Below, one piece after another: positions 7,988 through 17,590 of a DNA stretch of 24,586 nt. The DNA comes from Chloroflexia bacterium (lineage in GTDB: Bacteria > Chloroflexota > Chloroflexia > Thermomicrobiales > JALYUS01). How positions within the stretch are numbered: the stretch's first letter is position 1; each line of letters opens with the position of its first letter. The position numbers were made by a program, and so were the translations under genes. The stretch covers positions 1-24,586 of the forward strand of contig JAICIL010000021.1 in NCBI GenBank assembly GCA_025924435.1, in the 5' to 3' direction. The notes under the pieces were generated by a model. That model was not told the DNA's origin, did no database searches, and saw only the letters and a program-made list of their open reading frames with translations.

Positions 7988-8152
7988 TTGATCGGGAAGC
8001 GGGATTACCACCGATCCTTGCTTCTGTATCCGTTTGCGGAATTCCGGGGCATCGCGCCGCGCGATAATCACAGCCTGTCGGGCCGATTCTACAAGGAGAT
8101 CGCCGAAATCCTCCGGCGTTACTTCCAACACATCAGCCTCATTCCGTGCCAT
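7967..8152 (-). CDS. Small protein of unknown function (61 aa)
   Basis: The frame runs from an ATG at 8152, preceded by GGGGG 5 bases upstream and by TATACA about 15 bases before the start. The product is charged and helical-looking (VTPEDFGDLLVESARQAVII, then RRDAPEFRKRIQKQG) and ends in a basic tail, with no membrane segment. The N-terminal pattern faintly recalls short antitoxins of the Phd type, but no toxin gene is next to it and I do not assign that function. Its last 21 bases overlap the 3' end of recQ on the other strand. It follows glpK on the same strand after 65 bases. Base composition is less GC-rich than its neighbours, which may mean transfer. Confidence 0.6.
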   Translation of the reverse strand: MARNEADVLEVTPEDFGDLLVESARQAVIIARRDAPEFRKRIQKQGSVVIPLPDQSRKERQ

Positions 8153-8217
8153 CGAATCCCCCGATTTCTTGTATAACCATCCTAATCATCGTTTCATCGC
8201 GAACAGCCGAATCGCGG

Positions 8218-9975
<1,758 letters not shown>

Positions 9976-9977
<2 letters not shown>

Positions 9978-10938
9978 GACCGACGACATCGCACACGCAG
10001 TCGCAATTCTCCGCACCGGGGGGTTGGTCGCCTTCCCGACCGAGACGGTCTACGGCCTCGGGGCGGACGCGCGCAACCCCGAGGCGATCCGCCGCCTCTT
10101 CGCCGCCAAGGGGCGGCCCGCCGATCACCCGGTGATCGTCCATCTCGGCGGCGCGGACGCGATGCCGGCGTGGGCCAGCCGCGTGCCGCCCGCCGCCGTC
10201 GCGCTGTCCGAGGCATTCTGGCCCGGCCCGCTGACGCTCGTGCTGCCGCGCGCCGCGCATGTGCTCGATCTCGTCACCGGCGGGCAGGAGACGGTCGCGC
10301 TGCGCGTGCCGAGCCATCCCGTCGCGCGCGAACTGCTGGAAGCGTTCGGCGACGGCATCGTCGCGCCCTCCGCGAACCGCTTCGGTCGCCTCAGCCCGAC
10401 GCGCGCCGAACACGTCCGCGCCGAACTCGGCGACGCGGTGGACCTGATCCTCGACGGCGGCCCGACCGAGGTCGGCGTGGAATCCACCATCGTGGACCTT
10501 TCCGGCGACCGCCCGACCCTGCTCCGGCCCGGCGGCATCACGCCCGCGCAACTCGCGGCGGTACTCGGCGCGCCGCCCGATGCGCCGCACGCCGCCTCGC
10601 CGCGCGCATCGGGCACGCTGCCGAGCCACTACGCGCCACGCACGCCGCTCGATCTCGTCGCACCGGACGACCTCGAAGAGCGCGCCAGGCACATCGCCGC
10701 AAAGGGGCGGCGCGTCGCGGTGCTGGCGCGGCGGAACGCGCCGCCGGTGCTCTCCGGCATCGCGTGGCGTATCATTCCCGCCGATGCCGCCAACTACGCA
10801 CACCTCCTGTATGCGACGCTGCGGGAACTGGATGCGGTCGGGTATGATCGTATCCTTGTCGAAGCCGTGCCGGAGGGCGACGCCTGGCTCGCCGTCCGCG
10901 ACCGCCTGCGCCGCGCCGCGCATCGTGGAGGGGAGTAG
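9976..10938 (+). CDS. tsaC: L-threonylcarbamoyladenylate synthase, Sua5 type
   Basis: This 320-aa protein makes threonylcarbamoyl-AMP from threonine, bicarbonate and ATP, the first step of the t6A modification of ANN-decoding tRNAs. The YrdC domain (about 5-190) shows GLVAFPTETVYGLGADA, the KGRP segment and PSANRFGRLSPT. The C-terminal Sua5 domain (about 200-315) shows SGTLPSHYAPRTPL and makes this the long TsaC2/Sua5 form. The start is TTG at 9976: an in-frame TGA lies at 9934 with no ATG or GTG between. The ribosome site GGGGGGTAGG belongs to palindromic element copy 4. It is the first gene of a tight operon; its TAG is followed directly by the purE ATG. Confidence 0.93.
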
Positions 10939-11496
10939 ATGAGCAACAAACCCACCTCCCAACCCCCTCCCGCGTCGGGAGGGGAAGCAGGTGACTCAGT
11001 CCTCAGTCCTCAGTCCTCAGTCCTTGTATCTGTCGTCATGGGCAGCACGTCGGATTGGGAGACGATGCGCCACGCGGACGAGACGCTGACCGAGTTCGGC
11101 GTGCCGCACGAGTGCCGCGTCGTCTCGGCCCATCGGACGCCGGATTTGATGGCGGAGTTCGCGGCGGGCGCGGAGGGGCGCGGCATCGCGGTGATCATCG
11201 CGGGGGCGGGCGGGGCGGCGCACCTGCCGGGGATGGTGGCGGCGCAGACGCTCGTGCCGGTGCTCGGCGTGCCGGTCGAGAGCCACGCCCTCAAGGGGAT
11301 GGATTCGCTGCTCTCGATCGCGCAGATGCCGGGCGGCGTGCCGGTCGGGACGCTGGCGATTGGCCGCGCGGGGGCGATCAACGCCGCCCTGCTCGCCGTC
11401 GCCATCCTCGCCACGACCCGGCCGGCATTGCGCGAACAACTGCGGGCATTCCGCGCGGCGCAGGCGGCGCGGGTGCGGGAGGCGACGCTCCCATGA
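10939..11496 (+). CDS. purE: N5-carboxyaminoimidazole ribonucleotide mutase
   Basis: PurE converts N5-CAIR to CAIR in purine synthesis. This 185-aa class I enzyme has [35 protein letters not shown] and [11 protein letters not shown], which form the active site. The usual length is about 165. The excess lies in the first 30 residues, which are encoded by a palindromic element (copy 5) and then four TCAGTCC heptamers, giving [10 protein letters not shown] before the core. The ATG at 10939 touches the sua5 stop and has GGAGGGGAG before it. The only later in-frame ATG (11038) would cut off the first core strand, so the extension is very probably translated. The stop overlaps the purK start as ATGA. 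Confidence 0.94.
   Translation: MSNKPTSQPPPASGGEAGDSVLSPQSSVLVSVVMGSTSDWETMRHADETLTEFGVPHECRVVSAHRTPDLMAEFAAGAEGRGIAVIIAGAGGAAHLPGMVAAQTLVPVLGVPVESHALKGMDSLLSIAQMPGGVPVGTLAIGRAGAINAALLAVAILATTRPALREQLRAFRAAQAARVREATLP
10951..10998 (-). repeat. REP-like palindromic element, copy 5, inside purE
   Basis: Read on the minus strand: TGAGTCACC, a 9-base stem (10964-10972 with 10976-10984, 3-base loop), then a degraded G-rich end (TTGGGAGGTGGG). It encodes [15 protein letters not shown] near the PurE N-terminus and abuts a heptamer array that shares its TGACTCA end. Confidence 0.7.
10996..11023 (+). repeat. Four exact TCAGTCC heptamers in purE
   Basis: Four identical tandem units on the coding strand (GGACTGA on the other). 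They encode SVLSPQSSV just before the conserved PurE core. The same 28-base array occurs inverted at 15953-15980. Confidence 0.9.
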
Positions 11497-12632
11497 GCGC
11501 GCCGATCCTGCCCGGCGCGACGGTCGGCGTCCTCGGCAGCGGGCAATTGGGGCGGATGCTCGCCCTCGCCGCCCGCCGCATGGGCTACCGCATCCACACC
11601 TTCTCGCCGGAGCGCGACACCCCGACCGGGCAGGTCGCGGACCGCGAGATCGTGGCATCATACGACGATCTCGACGCCGTGCGGGCCTTCGCGGCGGACG
11701 TGGATGTCGTGACGCTGGAGTTCGAGAATATCCCCGCCGCCACAGTCGAGGCGATCGCGGCGCACATTCCCGTGCGGCCCGGCGGCGCGGTCTTGCACAC
11801 GACGCAACACCGCATCCGCGAGAAGACCTTCCTGCGCGACGCGGGGTTTCCCGTCACGCGATTCCGACCCATCGCGACGCGGGACGATCTGCGGGAAGGC
11901 TTGGCGGCATTCGGCTACCCCGCCATCCTGAAGACCGCCGATTTCGGCTACGACGGCAAGGGGCAGGCGGCCATCGCCGCGCCGGACGAGGCGGACGCGG
12001 CCTTCGCGGCCTTCGCCGGTCGCGCCGCGATCCTCGAAGCGTTCGTGGACTTCGCGCGGGAGGTTTCCGTCGTCGCGGCGCGGGGGCTGGACGGCTCATT
12101 CGGGCATTTCGGCGTCGTCGAAAATAGCCACGCGCATCACATCCTCGACACGACGGTCGCGCCCGCCGCCGTGCCGCCGGAAACGGCGCGCGACGCCGTG
12201 GCGATCGCGCGCGGCATCCTGGACGCGCTCGGCGTCGTCGGCGTGGCGTGCGTCGAATTCTTTCTGACGCATGGGGGCGCGCTCATCGTCAATGAGATCG
12301 CGCCCCGCCCGCACAACTCCGGCCACTTCACCGTGGACGCCTGCGCGACGAGCCAATTCGAGCAGCAACTGCGCGCGGTGTGCGGCCTGCCGCTCGGCGC
12401 GACGGAGCAATTGCGCCCCGCCGCGATGGCGAACCTGCTCGGCGACCTCTGGCAGGCGGGCGAACCGGACTGGGCGGCGGCGTGCGCCTTCCCGCACGTC
12501 AAGCTGCATCTCTACGGCAAAGCAACCCCCCGCCCCGGCCGCAAGATGGGCCACCTCACCGCGCTGGCGGGCGGCACCGATGACGCCCTGCGCACCGTCC
12601 GCTCCGCACGGGAGGCCCTCACCCGGCCTTGA
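11493..12632 (+). CDS. purK: N5-carboxyaminoimidazole ribonucleotide synthase
   Basis: This 379-aa ATP-grasp enzyme makes N5-CAIR from AIR, bicarbonate and ATP, the substrate for PurE. The N-terminal fold shows [22 protein letters not shown]; the ATP-grasp part has [14 protein letters not shown] (about 143-156) and the metal-binding [13 protein letters not shown]. The C-terminal part includes KLHLYGK and RKMGHLT. The length is typical. The start ATG overlaps the purE stop by ATGA, so the two proteins are made together, as expected for consecutive enzymes handling an unstable intermediate. The frame ends 30 bases before the end of the convergent gene. Confidence 0.95.
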   Translation: MSAPILPGATVGVLGSGQLGRMLALAARRMGYRIHTFSPERDTPTGQVADREIVASYDDLDAVRAFAADVDVVTLEFENIPAATVEAIAAHIPVRPGGAVLHTTQHRIREKTFLRDAGFPVTRFRPIATRDDLREGLAAFGYPAILKTADFGYDGKGQAAIAAPDEADAAFAAFAGRAAILEAFVDFAREVSVVAARGLDGSFGHFGVVENSHAHHILDTTVAPAAVPPETARDAVAIARGILDALGVVGVACVEFFLTHGGALIVNEIAPRPHNSGHFTVDACATSQFEQQLRAVCGLPLGATEQLRPAAMANLLGDLWQAGEPDWAAACAFPHVKLHLYGKATPRPGRKMGHLTALAGGTDDALRTVRSAREALTRP

Positions 12633-12639
12633 CCGCGCG

Positions 12640-12660
12640 GCGCGCCGGGATATGGCGCGC
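12640..12660. terminator. Hairpin between convergent purK and surface-protein gene
   Basis: GCGCGCC-GGGATAT-GGCGCGC, a perfect 7-bp stem with a 7-base loop, fills the 30-base gap between the two stop codons. There is no T-run on either strand, so termination would need Rho or be inefficient. Confidence 0.4.
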
Positions 12661-12662
12661 GA

Positions 12663-14519
12663 TTAGCGCGGCGGCGGCAAGGGTAACGGCGTCCCGCCGC
12701 CGGACGGTGTGCCGATCGGTCGCGGTGAGGCCGGGAGCGGCCGCGGTTTCGTCGCGGCGGGGGACACAGTCTGTCGCGGGCCGGGCAACGGCGCGACCGT
12801 CCCGAAGGTGTATCCGGCACTCAGCGTGGCGGCCTGCGCGTCCGGGTTGGTGACGGTGACATCCACCGTACCGGCGGGATGCGCGGGCATGATGACGGCG
12901 ATCGTCGTCCCGTTCGTCACGGCGGTCACGGTGGCTGAGACCGTGCCGAAGACAACCCCTACGCCATTGACAAATCCCGTGCCGCTCAGGGTCATCTTCG
13001 TTCCCCCTGTTGTAGACCCGGAGGACGCGGAGAGGGTGTCGAGCGTCGGAAACGGCGCGGGTTGCGGCTCGAATGCGCCGATGCTGCACCGCCCCGCCGG
13101 GCGCGGCAACCCGCGCTGGTCCACCCCGCCGACGGGCGCGACCCCGCTCGTCCCGGCGCAGAGGGTCGGGTTGCCGGTATTCATCGCCGCACTGCCGATG
13201 CCGAGCGCGATGGTCGGGGTCGGGCCGCCGTGATTGGCGAGCGCGCCGAGCAGCGAATCGCCCGTTTGCGGGTTCGCGAAGCCGCAGGTCGTGGCGGGAT
13301 TGAATTCGATGTTATTGCCACCGTCCGATACGAAATTGCCGCAGTTGCCGTCGCTGAGCGCGGTGTTCGCCGCGAGGATCGTATTCCTCGCGGTGACGCC
13401 GCCACCGGGCGTGCGCAGCCCGCCCCCCGAACCGGGCGCGGCGGCAAGCGTTCCCCCGAAGCCCGTTCCGCCCGCGCCGCCCGTCGCGCTGTTGCCGGCA
13501 ATCGTCCCATTCGTCACGGTGAGCGTGCCAGTCGCCGGGTCGGCAATCGCGCCGCCCTCGCCGACGCCGCCGGTCGCGCCCATGCCCGCGTTGCCACCGG
13601 TCGTACCCGCACCGGCGCTCCCGCCATCGCCCCCCGCGCCACCCGTCGCGGCGTTGCCGGTAAATGTGCTGTTGGTCACGGTCAGTGCCCCGCCGTTGTT
13701 CAGCGCGCCACCCGTGGCATCGCCGCCCCTGCCCGCATTGCCGCCCATGCCGGCGCCAGCCCCGATGCTATTCCCGCCCGTCCCACCGGCGCCGCCCGCG
13801 CCGCCGCGCGCGGTGTTCCCGGAAAAGACGCTCCCCATCGCGACCAATGTGCCGAGATTGCTCACCGCACCGCCGGTGGCGCCGCCCGCAGCGCCGCCTT
13901 CACCACCCGTGCCGCCCACAGTCCCGCTCCGGTCAGCCCCCGTGCCACCATCGCCGCCCGCCCCGCCGACCGCGCGATTGTTCGCGAAGGTGCCGCCCGA
14001 GACGGTCAACGACCCGCTATTGAAGATCGCGCCGCCGGAAGCATTGCCGCCGGTATCGCCGGGGAATCCCGGCCCGCGAGTCGCGCCCGCCGCGCCGACG
14101 ACCGATCCATTCCGCAGCGCGAGTGCGTTCAGCCGCACCGTCGCGCCATTCGTTACGAAGAGGATGCGGAAGTCCGGCGTCCCGCCCGCCGTGCTCCGCT
14201 GGATCGTCGCGCCATTGCCCGCGATGGTCAGATCCACGCCGGACGCGATCGCGGGCAGGCCGGTCCCGCTGCCGGTCGCCGCTTCGGCAACGAGGGTGTA
14301 GAGGCCACCGACGGTCAGGTTGATCGTGTACGGCCCTTGCGCCGGGCTGGCATTGGCGGCGTTGATGTCGGCGATCAGTGCGACCACGGTTGTTGCCGTA
14401 AAGACCGTCCCCGTGGCGCCTGTCCGGGCGCTCGCGAGCGGCAGCGCGGCGATGAGCAGTAACACGATCGCCCACCAACGCGGGGCATGAGCGCGGGCAT
14501 GGCGCAAGGGCAGTGACAT
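12663..14519 (-). CDS. Secreted glycine-rich beta-helix protein (choice-of-anchor Q type) with IPT/TIG domain
   Basis: This 618-aa protein has a Sec signal peptide: basic start, WWAIVLLLIAALPLASA, cleavage near residue 32. Residues about 40-400 hold beta-helix repeats with the pattern GGAIxNxGxLTVxNxTFxGN, separated by glycine loops such as TGGAGGDGG. The segment GDSLLGALANHGGPTPT and GVDQRGLPRP...CSIGAFEP (about 430-490) is typical of choice-of-anchor Q proteins. An IPT/TIG immunoglobulin-like domain follows (about 495-580), then a Pro/Ser-rich tail. No LPXTG or PEP-CTERM signal is visible, so how it is held at the surface is unknown; adhesion or carbohydrate binding is inference. The start at 14519 has AAGGAG 9 bases upstream. 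It converges on purK. Confidence 0.85.
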   Translation of the reverse strand: MSLPLRHARAHAPRWWAIVLLLIAALPLASARTGATGTVFTATTVVALIADINAANASPAQGPYTINLTVGGLYTLVAEAATGSGTGLPAIASGVDLTIAGNGATIQRSTAGGTPDFRILFVTNGATVRLNALALRNGSVVGAAGATRGPGFPGDTGGNASGGAIFNSGSLTVSGGTFANNRAVGGAGGDGGTGADRSGTVGGTGGEGGAAGGATGGAVSNLGTLVAMGSVFSGNTARGGAGGAGGTGGNSIGAGAGMGGNAGRGGDATGGALNNGGALTVTNSTFTGNAATGGAGGDGGSAGAGTTGGNAGMGATGGVGEGGAIADPATGTLTVTNGTIAGNSATGGAGGTGFGGTLAAAPGSGGGLRTPGGGVTARNTILAANTALSDGNCGNFVSDGGNNIEFNPATTCGFANPQTGDSLLGALANHGGPTPTIALGIGSAAMNTGNPTLCAGTSGVAPVGGVDQRGLPRPAGRCSIGAFEPQPAPFPTLDTLSASSGSTTGGTKMTLSGTGFVNGVGVVFGTVSATVTAVTNGTTIAVIMPAHPAGTVDVTVTNPDAQAATLSAGYTFGTVAPLPGPRQTVSPAATKPRPLPASPRPIGTPSGGGTPLPLPPPR

Positions 14520-14698
14520 CAATGTCCGCTCCTTCTCCCGTGTGGCGACTTGGAAACTATTGACGATGATACGAGTAACTTGTACGAGCGTCTCCACTCT
14601 AGCAAGGCATCACCGAAATCGCAAGGGTGCGATAGGGCCATAAGGCATGTGCGCTCGCGCCGGGGGTGGGAGCACATGAACCCGTGGGCCGTGGCCTG

Positions 14699-14704
14699 TA
14701 TAAT
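14699..14704 (+). promoter_or_regulatory. -10 box TATAAT upstream of the dehydratase gene
   Basis: A perfect TATAAT lies 85 bases before the start codon at 14790. The -35 region at 17-18 bases is poor (ATGAAC/CATGAA). The divergent surface-protein gene starts 180 bases away; the rest of the 270-base gap shows no gene. Confidence 0.45.
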
Positions 14705-14720
14705 GCGCGACGCAACGAAG

Positions 14721-14750
14721 GGGACCGGGGCGGTGTCAGGCCCCGGCCCC
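14721..14750 (+). promoter_or_regulatory. GC-rich hairpin in the dehydratase leader
   Basis: CCGGGGC-loop-GCCCCGG with an 8-base loop, extended by GGG/CCC across one mismatch (10 paired bases). It lies between the -10 box and the start codon and could control transcription or translation. No T-run follows. Confidence 0.45.
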
Positions 14751-14789
14751 CGCGACACGGTTCTATACGACGGGGGTTAGGCAAACGGC

Positions 14790-15941
14790 ATGAAAATCAC
14801 CGATATCCGGACGGCGGAGGTTAAGGGGCACGGCTACTCGACGTACGTGCGCATCTACACCGACGAGGGTGTGATCGGCAACGGCGAGTGCATCCACGGC
14901 GGCGAGGGCTGCCCGGCGATGGTCCACGCGCTCAAGCAGTATGTGATCGGCGAGGACCCGGTTAACGTGGACATGCTGTTCGAGAAGATGCGCCGCTCGC
15001 GCCTCTTCGACGGTGCGATGTCCGGCGCGACCGTCACGGCGATGACGGGCATCGAGATAGCGCTCTGGGATCTCGCCGGGAAGATCCTCGGCGTGCCCGT
15101 CTACCAACTGCTCGGCGGCAAGTTCCGCGACACCGTCCGGCTCTACTGCGACAGCCACGCCGGGAAGGACTTCTCCCCCGCCTCGTACGCGCAGCGGGCG
15201 AAGGAGGTCGTCGCGCTCGGCTTCGACGCGATCAAGTTCGATGTAGACGAGCGCACGCACGGCTTCCGCAACGACCAATGGAACTGGAACGCCTCCGGCC
15301 CGGAGGTGGAATGGATGACCGACCGCGTCGCGGCGGTGCGCGAGGCGGTTGGGCCGAAGATTGATCTCGCCATTGACATGCACGGTCGGTACGACACGGC
15401 GAGCGGCATCCGCGTCGCCAGGGCGATGGAGCCGTTCAAATTGCTCTGGCTGGAGGAGCCGGTGCCGCCGGAGAATGTCGCGGCGATGCGCGAGGTGAAA
15501 TTGCATTCCCCCGTGCCCCTCTGCGCGGGCGAGAACCTCTACCTCCGCTGGGGCTTCCGCGACCTGATCGAACAGCAGGCGGTGGACACGATCATGCCGG
15601 ATATCCCGAAGTGCGGCGGCCTCTCGGAGTGCCGCAAGATCGCCAACATGGCGGAGGTTTACTACATCCAGTTCGCGCCGCACAATGTCTGCGGCCCCTT
15701 GGGCACGATGGCCTCCGCGCACGTCTGCGCCACCATCCCGAACTTCCTCGTCATGGAGTGGCACTGGGTGGACTACGAGGGGTGGGACGACTTCGCCACC
15801 GGCGATCGGCCCGTCATTCAGGACGGCCGCGTCGCCCTGACCGACAAGCCGGGCATCGGCCTCGAGGTGAACGACGACGCGCTCATCCCCTATCTCCGCC
15901 CCGGCACGACGCTCTTCGGCGCGACGCCGACCACACCATAG
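14790..15941 (+). CDS. Mandelate racemase/enolase-superfamily sugar-acid dehydratase
   Basis: This 383-aa protein has the capping domain at residues 1-120 (IRTAEVKGHGYSTYVRIYTDEGVIGNGE) and a TIM-barrel after it. Likely metal ligands are D196 (in IDMHG), E222 (in WLEEP) and E248 (in AGEN). H198 in the DxH motif and H298 in APHN would act as acid/base, the arrangement of galactonate-dehydratase-like members, which remove water from aldonic acids. There is no KxK motif (IKFD instead), so a racemase role is unlikely. The exact substrate cannot be read from sequence. The ribosome site is weak (GGGGGTTAGG 9 bases upstream). It is a single-gene unit with its own terminator at 15993-16021; no sugar transporter is adjacent. 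Confidence 0.9.
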   Translation: MKITDIRTAEVKGHGYSTYVRIYTDEGVIGNGECIHGGEGCPAMVHALKQYVIGEDPVNVDMLFEKMRRSRLFDGAMSGATVTAMTGIEIALWDLAGKILGVPVYQLLGGKFRDTVRLYCDSHAGKDFSPASYAQRAKEVVALGFDAIKFDVDERTHGFRNDQWNWNASGPEVEWMTDRVAAVREAVGPKIDLAIDMHGRYDTASGIRVARAMEPFKLLWLEEPVPPENVAAMREVKLHSPVPLCAGENLYLRWGFRDLIEQQAVDTIMPDIPKCGGLSECRKIANMAEVYYIQFAPHNVCGPLGTMASAHVCATIPNFLVMEWHWVDYEGWDDFATGDRPVIQDGRVALTDKPGIGLEVNDDALIPYLRPGTTLFGATPTTP

Positions 15942-15952
15942 GGAAGAACGAA

Positions 15953-15980
15953 GGACTGAGGACTGAGGACTGAGGACTGA
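15953..15980 (+). repeat. Four exact GGACTGA heptamers
   Basis: Four identical tandem units start 12 bases after the dehydratase stop and end 12 bases before its terminator. It is the same 28-base array as 10996-11023 in the other orientation. Confidence 0.92.
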
Positions 15981-15992
15981 GTGTGGGAGACA

Positions 15993-16021
15993 ACCGGGCG
16001 GGATGATCCGCCCGGTCTTTT
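15993..16021 (+). terminator. Intrinsic terminator of the dehydratase gene
   Basis: ACCGGGCGG (15993-16001), a 6-base loop, CCGCCCGGT (16008-16016), then CTTTT. A perfect 9-bp GC-rich stem with a short T-run, 51 bases after the stop codon. Confidence 0.85.
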
Positions 16022-16064
16022 GCTGCGCGCGGCTCCGCATTCGGGCCAACGCGGCCGTCCGGGT

Positions 16065-16107
16065 GGCGGGGCAATCTCCCTGTCCGAACGGGCAGGGAGA
16101 TTCCGCC
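16065..16107. repeat. Large hairpin within the 16022-16220 leader
   Basis: GGCGG and AATCTCCCTG pair with CAGGGAGATT and CCGCC around the loop GAAC, with a GGC bulge on the left. It lies between two terminators and upstream of the 34-aa frame. It may be an RNA structure or another dispersed palindrome. Confidence 0.6.
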
Positions 16108-16220
16108 CGAATGGTCGTGTCGTGCCGGATCGCCGCCACGCATACTGCACGAGGAGGAAACAACGGGCATGCGCGGCTGCGCGGCCCGGAACGGATGAAA
16201 GAGAAATCGAGGCGATTATT

Positions 16221-16325
16221 ATGCGGGCAATGCGGCAAACTCAGGCGATCCTCGTCGTTGCATGGGCATTCATGGCGGTGGATGTCGCCTTCCTGGTCCT
16301 GACGCTGATTGCCCAACGCGCCTGA
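16221..16325 (+). CDS. Small single-pass membrane peptide (34 aa)
   Basis: The peptide begins with a polar, basic stretch (MRAMRQTQ), followed by one hydrophobic segment (ILVVAWAFMAVDVAFLVLTL, residues 9-28) and a short basic end (IAQRA). This would sit once in the inner membrane with the N-terminus inside. GAGG lies 8 bases upstream. An intrinsic terminator on the same strand follows 66 bases after the stop, and another terminator lies before it, so the region behaves as its own transcription unit. A 9-codon frame (MRGCAARNG, 16169-16198) with a strong GAGGAGG lies just upstream and could be a leader peptide. No promoter is convincing (CATACT at 16141 is weak). No function is assigned. Confidence 0.5.
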   Translation: MRAMRQTQAILVVAWAFMAVDVAFLVLTLIAQRA

Positions 16326-16390
16326 ACGCGGGCGTGCCGGGGAGCGGAGCAGCGTGTTTCGCTTCAGGGGTGATGCGTGCGCGACCACGG

Positions 16391-16416
16391 ACAGCGGCCC
16401 GCCGGTCGCTGTTTTT
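16391..16416 (+). terminator. Intrinsic terminator after the 34-aa frame
   Basis: ACAGCGGCC, loop CGCC, GGTCGCTGT (one G-U pair), then a run of T. It points in the plus direction, between the small membrane peptide and the convergent methyltransferase. The rest of 16326-16487 shows nothing else. Confidence 0.8.
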
Positions 16417-16487
16417 GCGCGCGGACCTCGCCCAAGCCGTCTCGAAATCTCTGGTGGCATACCATCGCGCGCCGACTGCCGCCCCGT

Positions 16488-17339
16488 TCACGGCGCAGGC
16501 ACCCGCCCCGCCGCGATGAATACCGCGATCGCAGCGCCCGTCATGCTGCCCTTTTCGCTCGCTTCCGCCAGATACCCGAACAGCGCGTCCATCCGCTCCC
16601 GGCTTATCCGCCCCTCGGCCACCAGCGCCTCCGCCGTTGCACTGGGGTCCCAGCCGTACTGCGTGAGCTCCTCATACCGCGTGATGACACTGACCACCGG
16701 CACGATCTCCCGCCCAACCAGCCCCGCCTCGTGCATCCGGCGGTTCAGCGTCAGCCCCATGCGCGGCTGGTGGTAGAGCGCCGTGGTGTACCGATCAACC
16801 AGCAGCTCCATCGCCTCGTGGTCCGGGTGGTCAACCTGGATCCCGTGCCAGTGCGACTCCGCCGCCACGACCCCCCCGCCCGGTTGCACCACCCGGCGCA
16901 TCTCGCGCAGCGCCGCCGTCGGGTCCTCCAGGTGCATCAGCACCCGCTCGCAGTGCGCCGCGTCGAAGGTGGCGTCGGCGAACGGCAGCCGATAGGCGTC
17001 CGCTTCGCGCACGCTCACGCGGTCCGCCACCCCCGCCGCCGCGACGCGCTCCTGAGCGGCCGCGACGAACTGCGGCGAGTGGTCAATGCCGACGACACGG
17101 CCGCCGGGGCCGACGGCCGCCGCGAGGAGCGGGAGGAAGGTGCCGTTACCGCAGCCGACCTCGAGCACCGACTGGCCGGGGGCGAGATCGAGCAGCGCCA
17201 GCGACCGCTCCGCGACCTCCCGGAGCAGGGGCATCGCGGCCATGGCGTCAAGGTAGGCGGCGAGGTTCTCCACCCCCTCGCCGCGCGCCGTGGCGCTCCA
17301 CTGCTCCGAACCGACCCGTTTCTGAGAGCTCGCTTCCAT
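16488..17339 (-). CDS. Class I SAM-dependent methyltransferase
   Basis: This 283-aa protein has a Methyltransf_11/25 fold. SAM motif I is LEVGCGNGTFLPLL (about residues 59-72), the acidic end of strand 2 is VVGID (about 83), motif II is ADAYRLPFADATFDAAHCERVLMHL and motif III is LREMRRVVQPGG. The C-terminal 110 residues form a variable substrate domain of the UbiE/arsM-like small-molecule group; the substrate is unknown. The ATG at 17339 is preceded by GGGAGGGG 5 bases upstream; a longer frame to 17480 would read through the promoter. It converges on the small membrane-peptide unit and is divergent to the FAD oxidase gene, a pairing that may mean a shared pathway but proves nothing. Confidence 0.9.
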   Translation of the reverse strand: MEASSQKRVGSEQWSATARGEGVENLAAYLDAMAAMPLLREVAERSLALLDLAPGQSVLEVGCGNGTFLPLLAAAVGPGGRVVGIDHSPQFVAAAQERVAAAGVADRVSVREADAYRLPFADATFDAAHCERVLMHLEDPTAALREMRRVVQPGGGVVAAESHWHGIQVDHPDHEAMELLVDRYTTALYHQPRMGLTLNRRMHEAGLVGREIVPVVSVITRYEELTQYGWDPSATAEALVAEGRISRERMDALFGYLAEASEKGSMTGAAIAVFIAAGRVPAP

Positions 17340-17384
17340 GGCATCCCCTCCCGCGCGGCGTACTGTGATGTTTGATCTGACGGC

Positions 17385-17413
17385 AGTATGCCAGCCCCGG
17401 ACGTGGGGGGCAA
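17385..17413 (-). promoter_or_regulatory. Promoter of the methyltransferase gene
   Basis: On the minus strand, TTGCCC (17413-17408), a 17-base spacer, then CATACT (17390-17385). Each box matches 4 of 6 consensus bases. Transcription would start near 17378, about 40 bases before the ATG. Confidence 0.45.
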
Positions 17414-17538
17414 GCGATGCACATCGGTGACGACGGCACGTTGGAATTTCGAGACCGTTTGCTCCAACATCTCCCGGCAAAGCCCCTGCGCGAAAAGGAG
17501 GGGACGAAATGCCGGATCATCGCTCCTCTTTTCTTCCC

Positions 17539-17569
17539 CTTTGCGTTCTCGGCGTCCTGGCGGTTCAAT
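17539..17569 (+). repeat. TTTGCGTTC-GGCGTCC-GGCGGTTCAA dispersed repeat
   Basis: CTTTGCGTTCTCGGCGTCCTGGCGGTTCAA-type sequence (written here in parts: CTTTGCG, TTCTCGGCG, TCCTGGCGG, TTCAATA) lies 22 bases before the FAD oxidase start. I recognise it as a type of degenerate short repeat seen in many GC-rich bacteria; no second copy is in this window. The 17340-17590 gap otherwise shows only the methyltransferase promoter. Confidence 0.4.
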
Positions 17570-17590
17570 ACCCCCGAAAGGGAGGCGATC

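Noticed and set aside
7988..8176. Plus-strand 62-codon frame after recQ
   Set aside because: Antisense to the better supported 61-aa gene; no ribosome site.
13062..14462. Plus-strand frames rich in Pro or Arg opposite the surface protein
   Set aside because: They are the complement of glycine codons in the beta-helix repeats; the minus strand has the signal peptide and domains.
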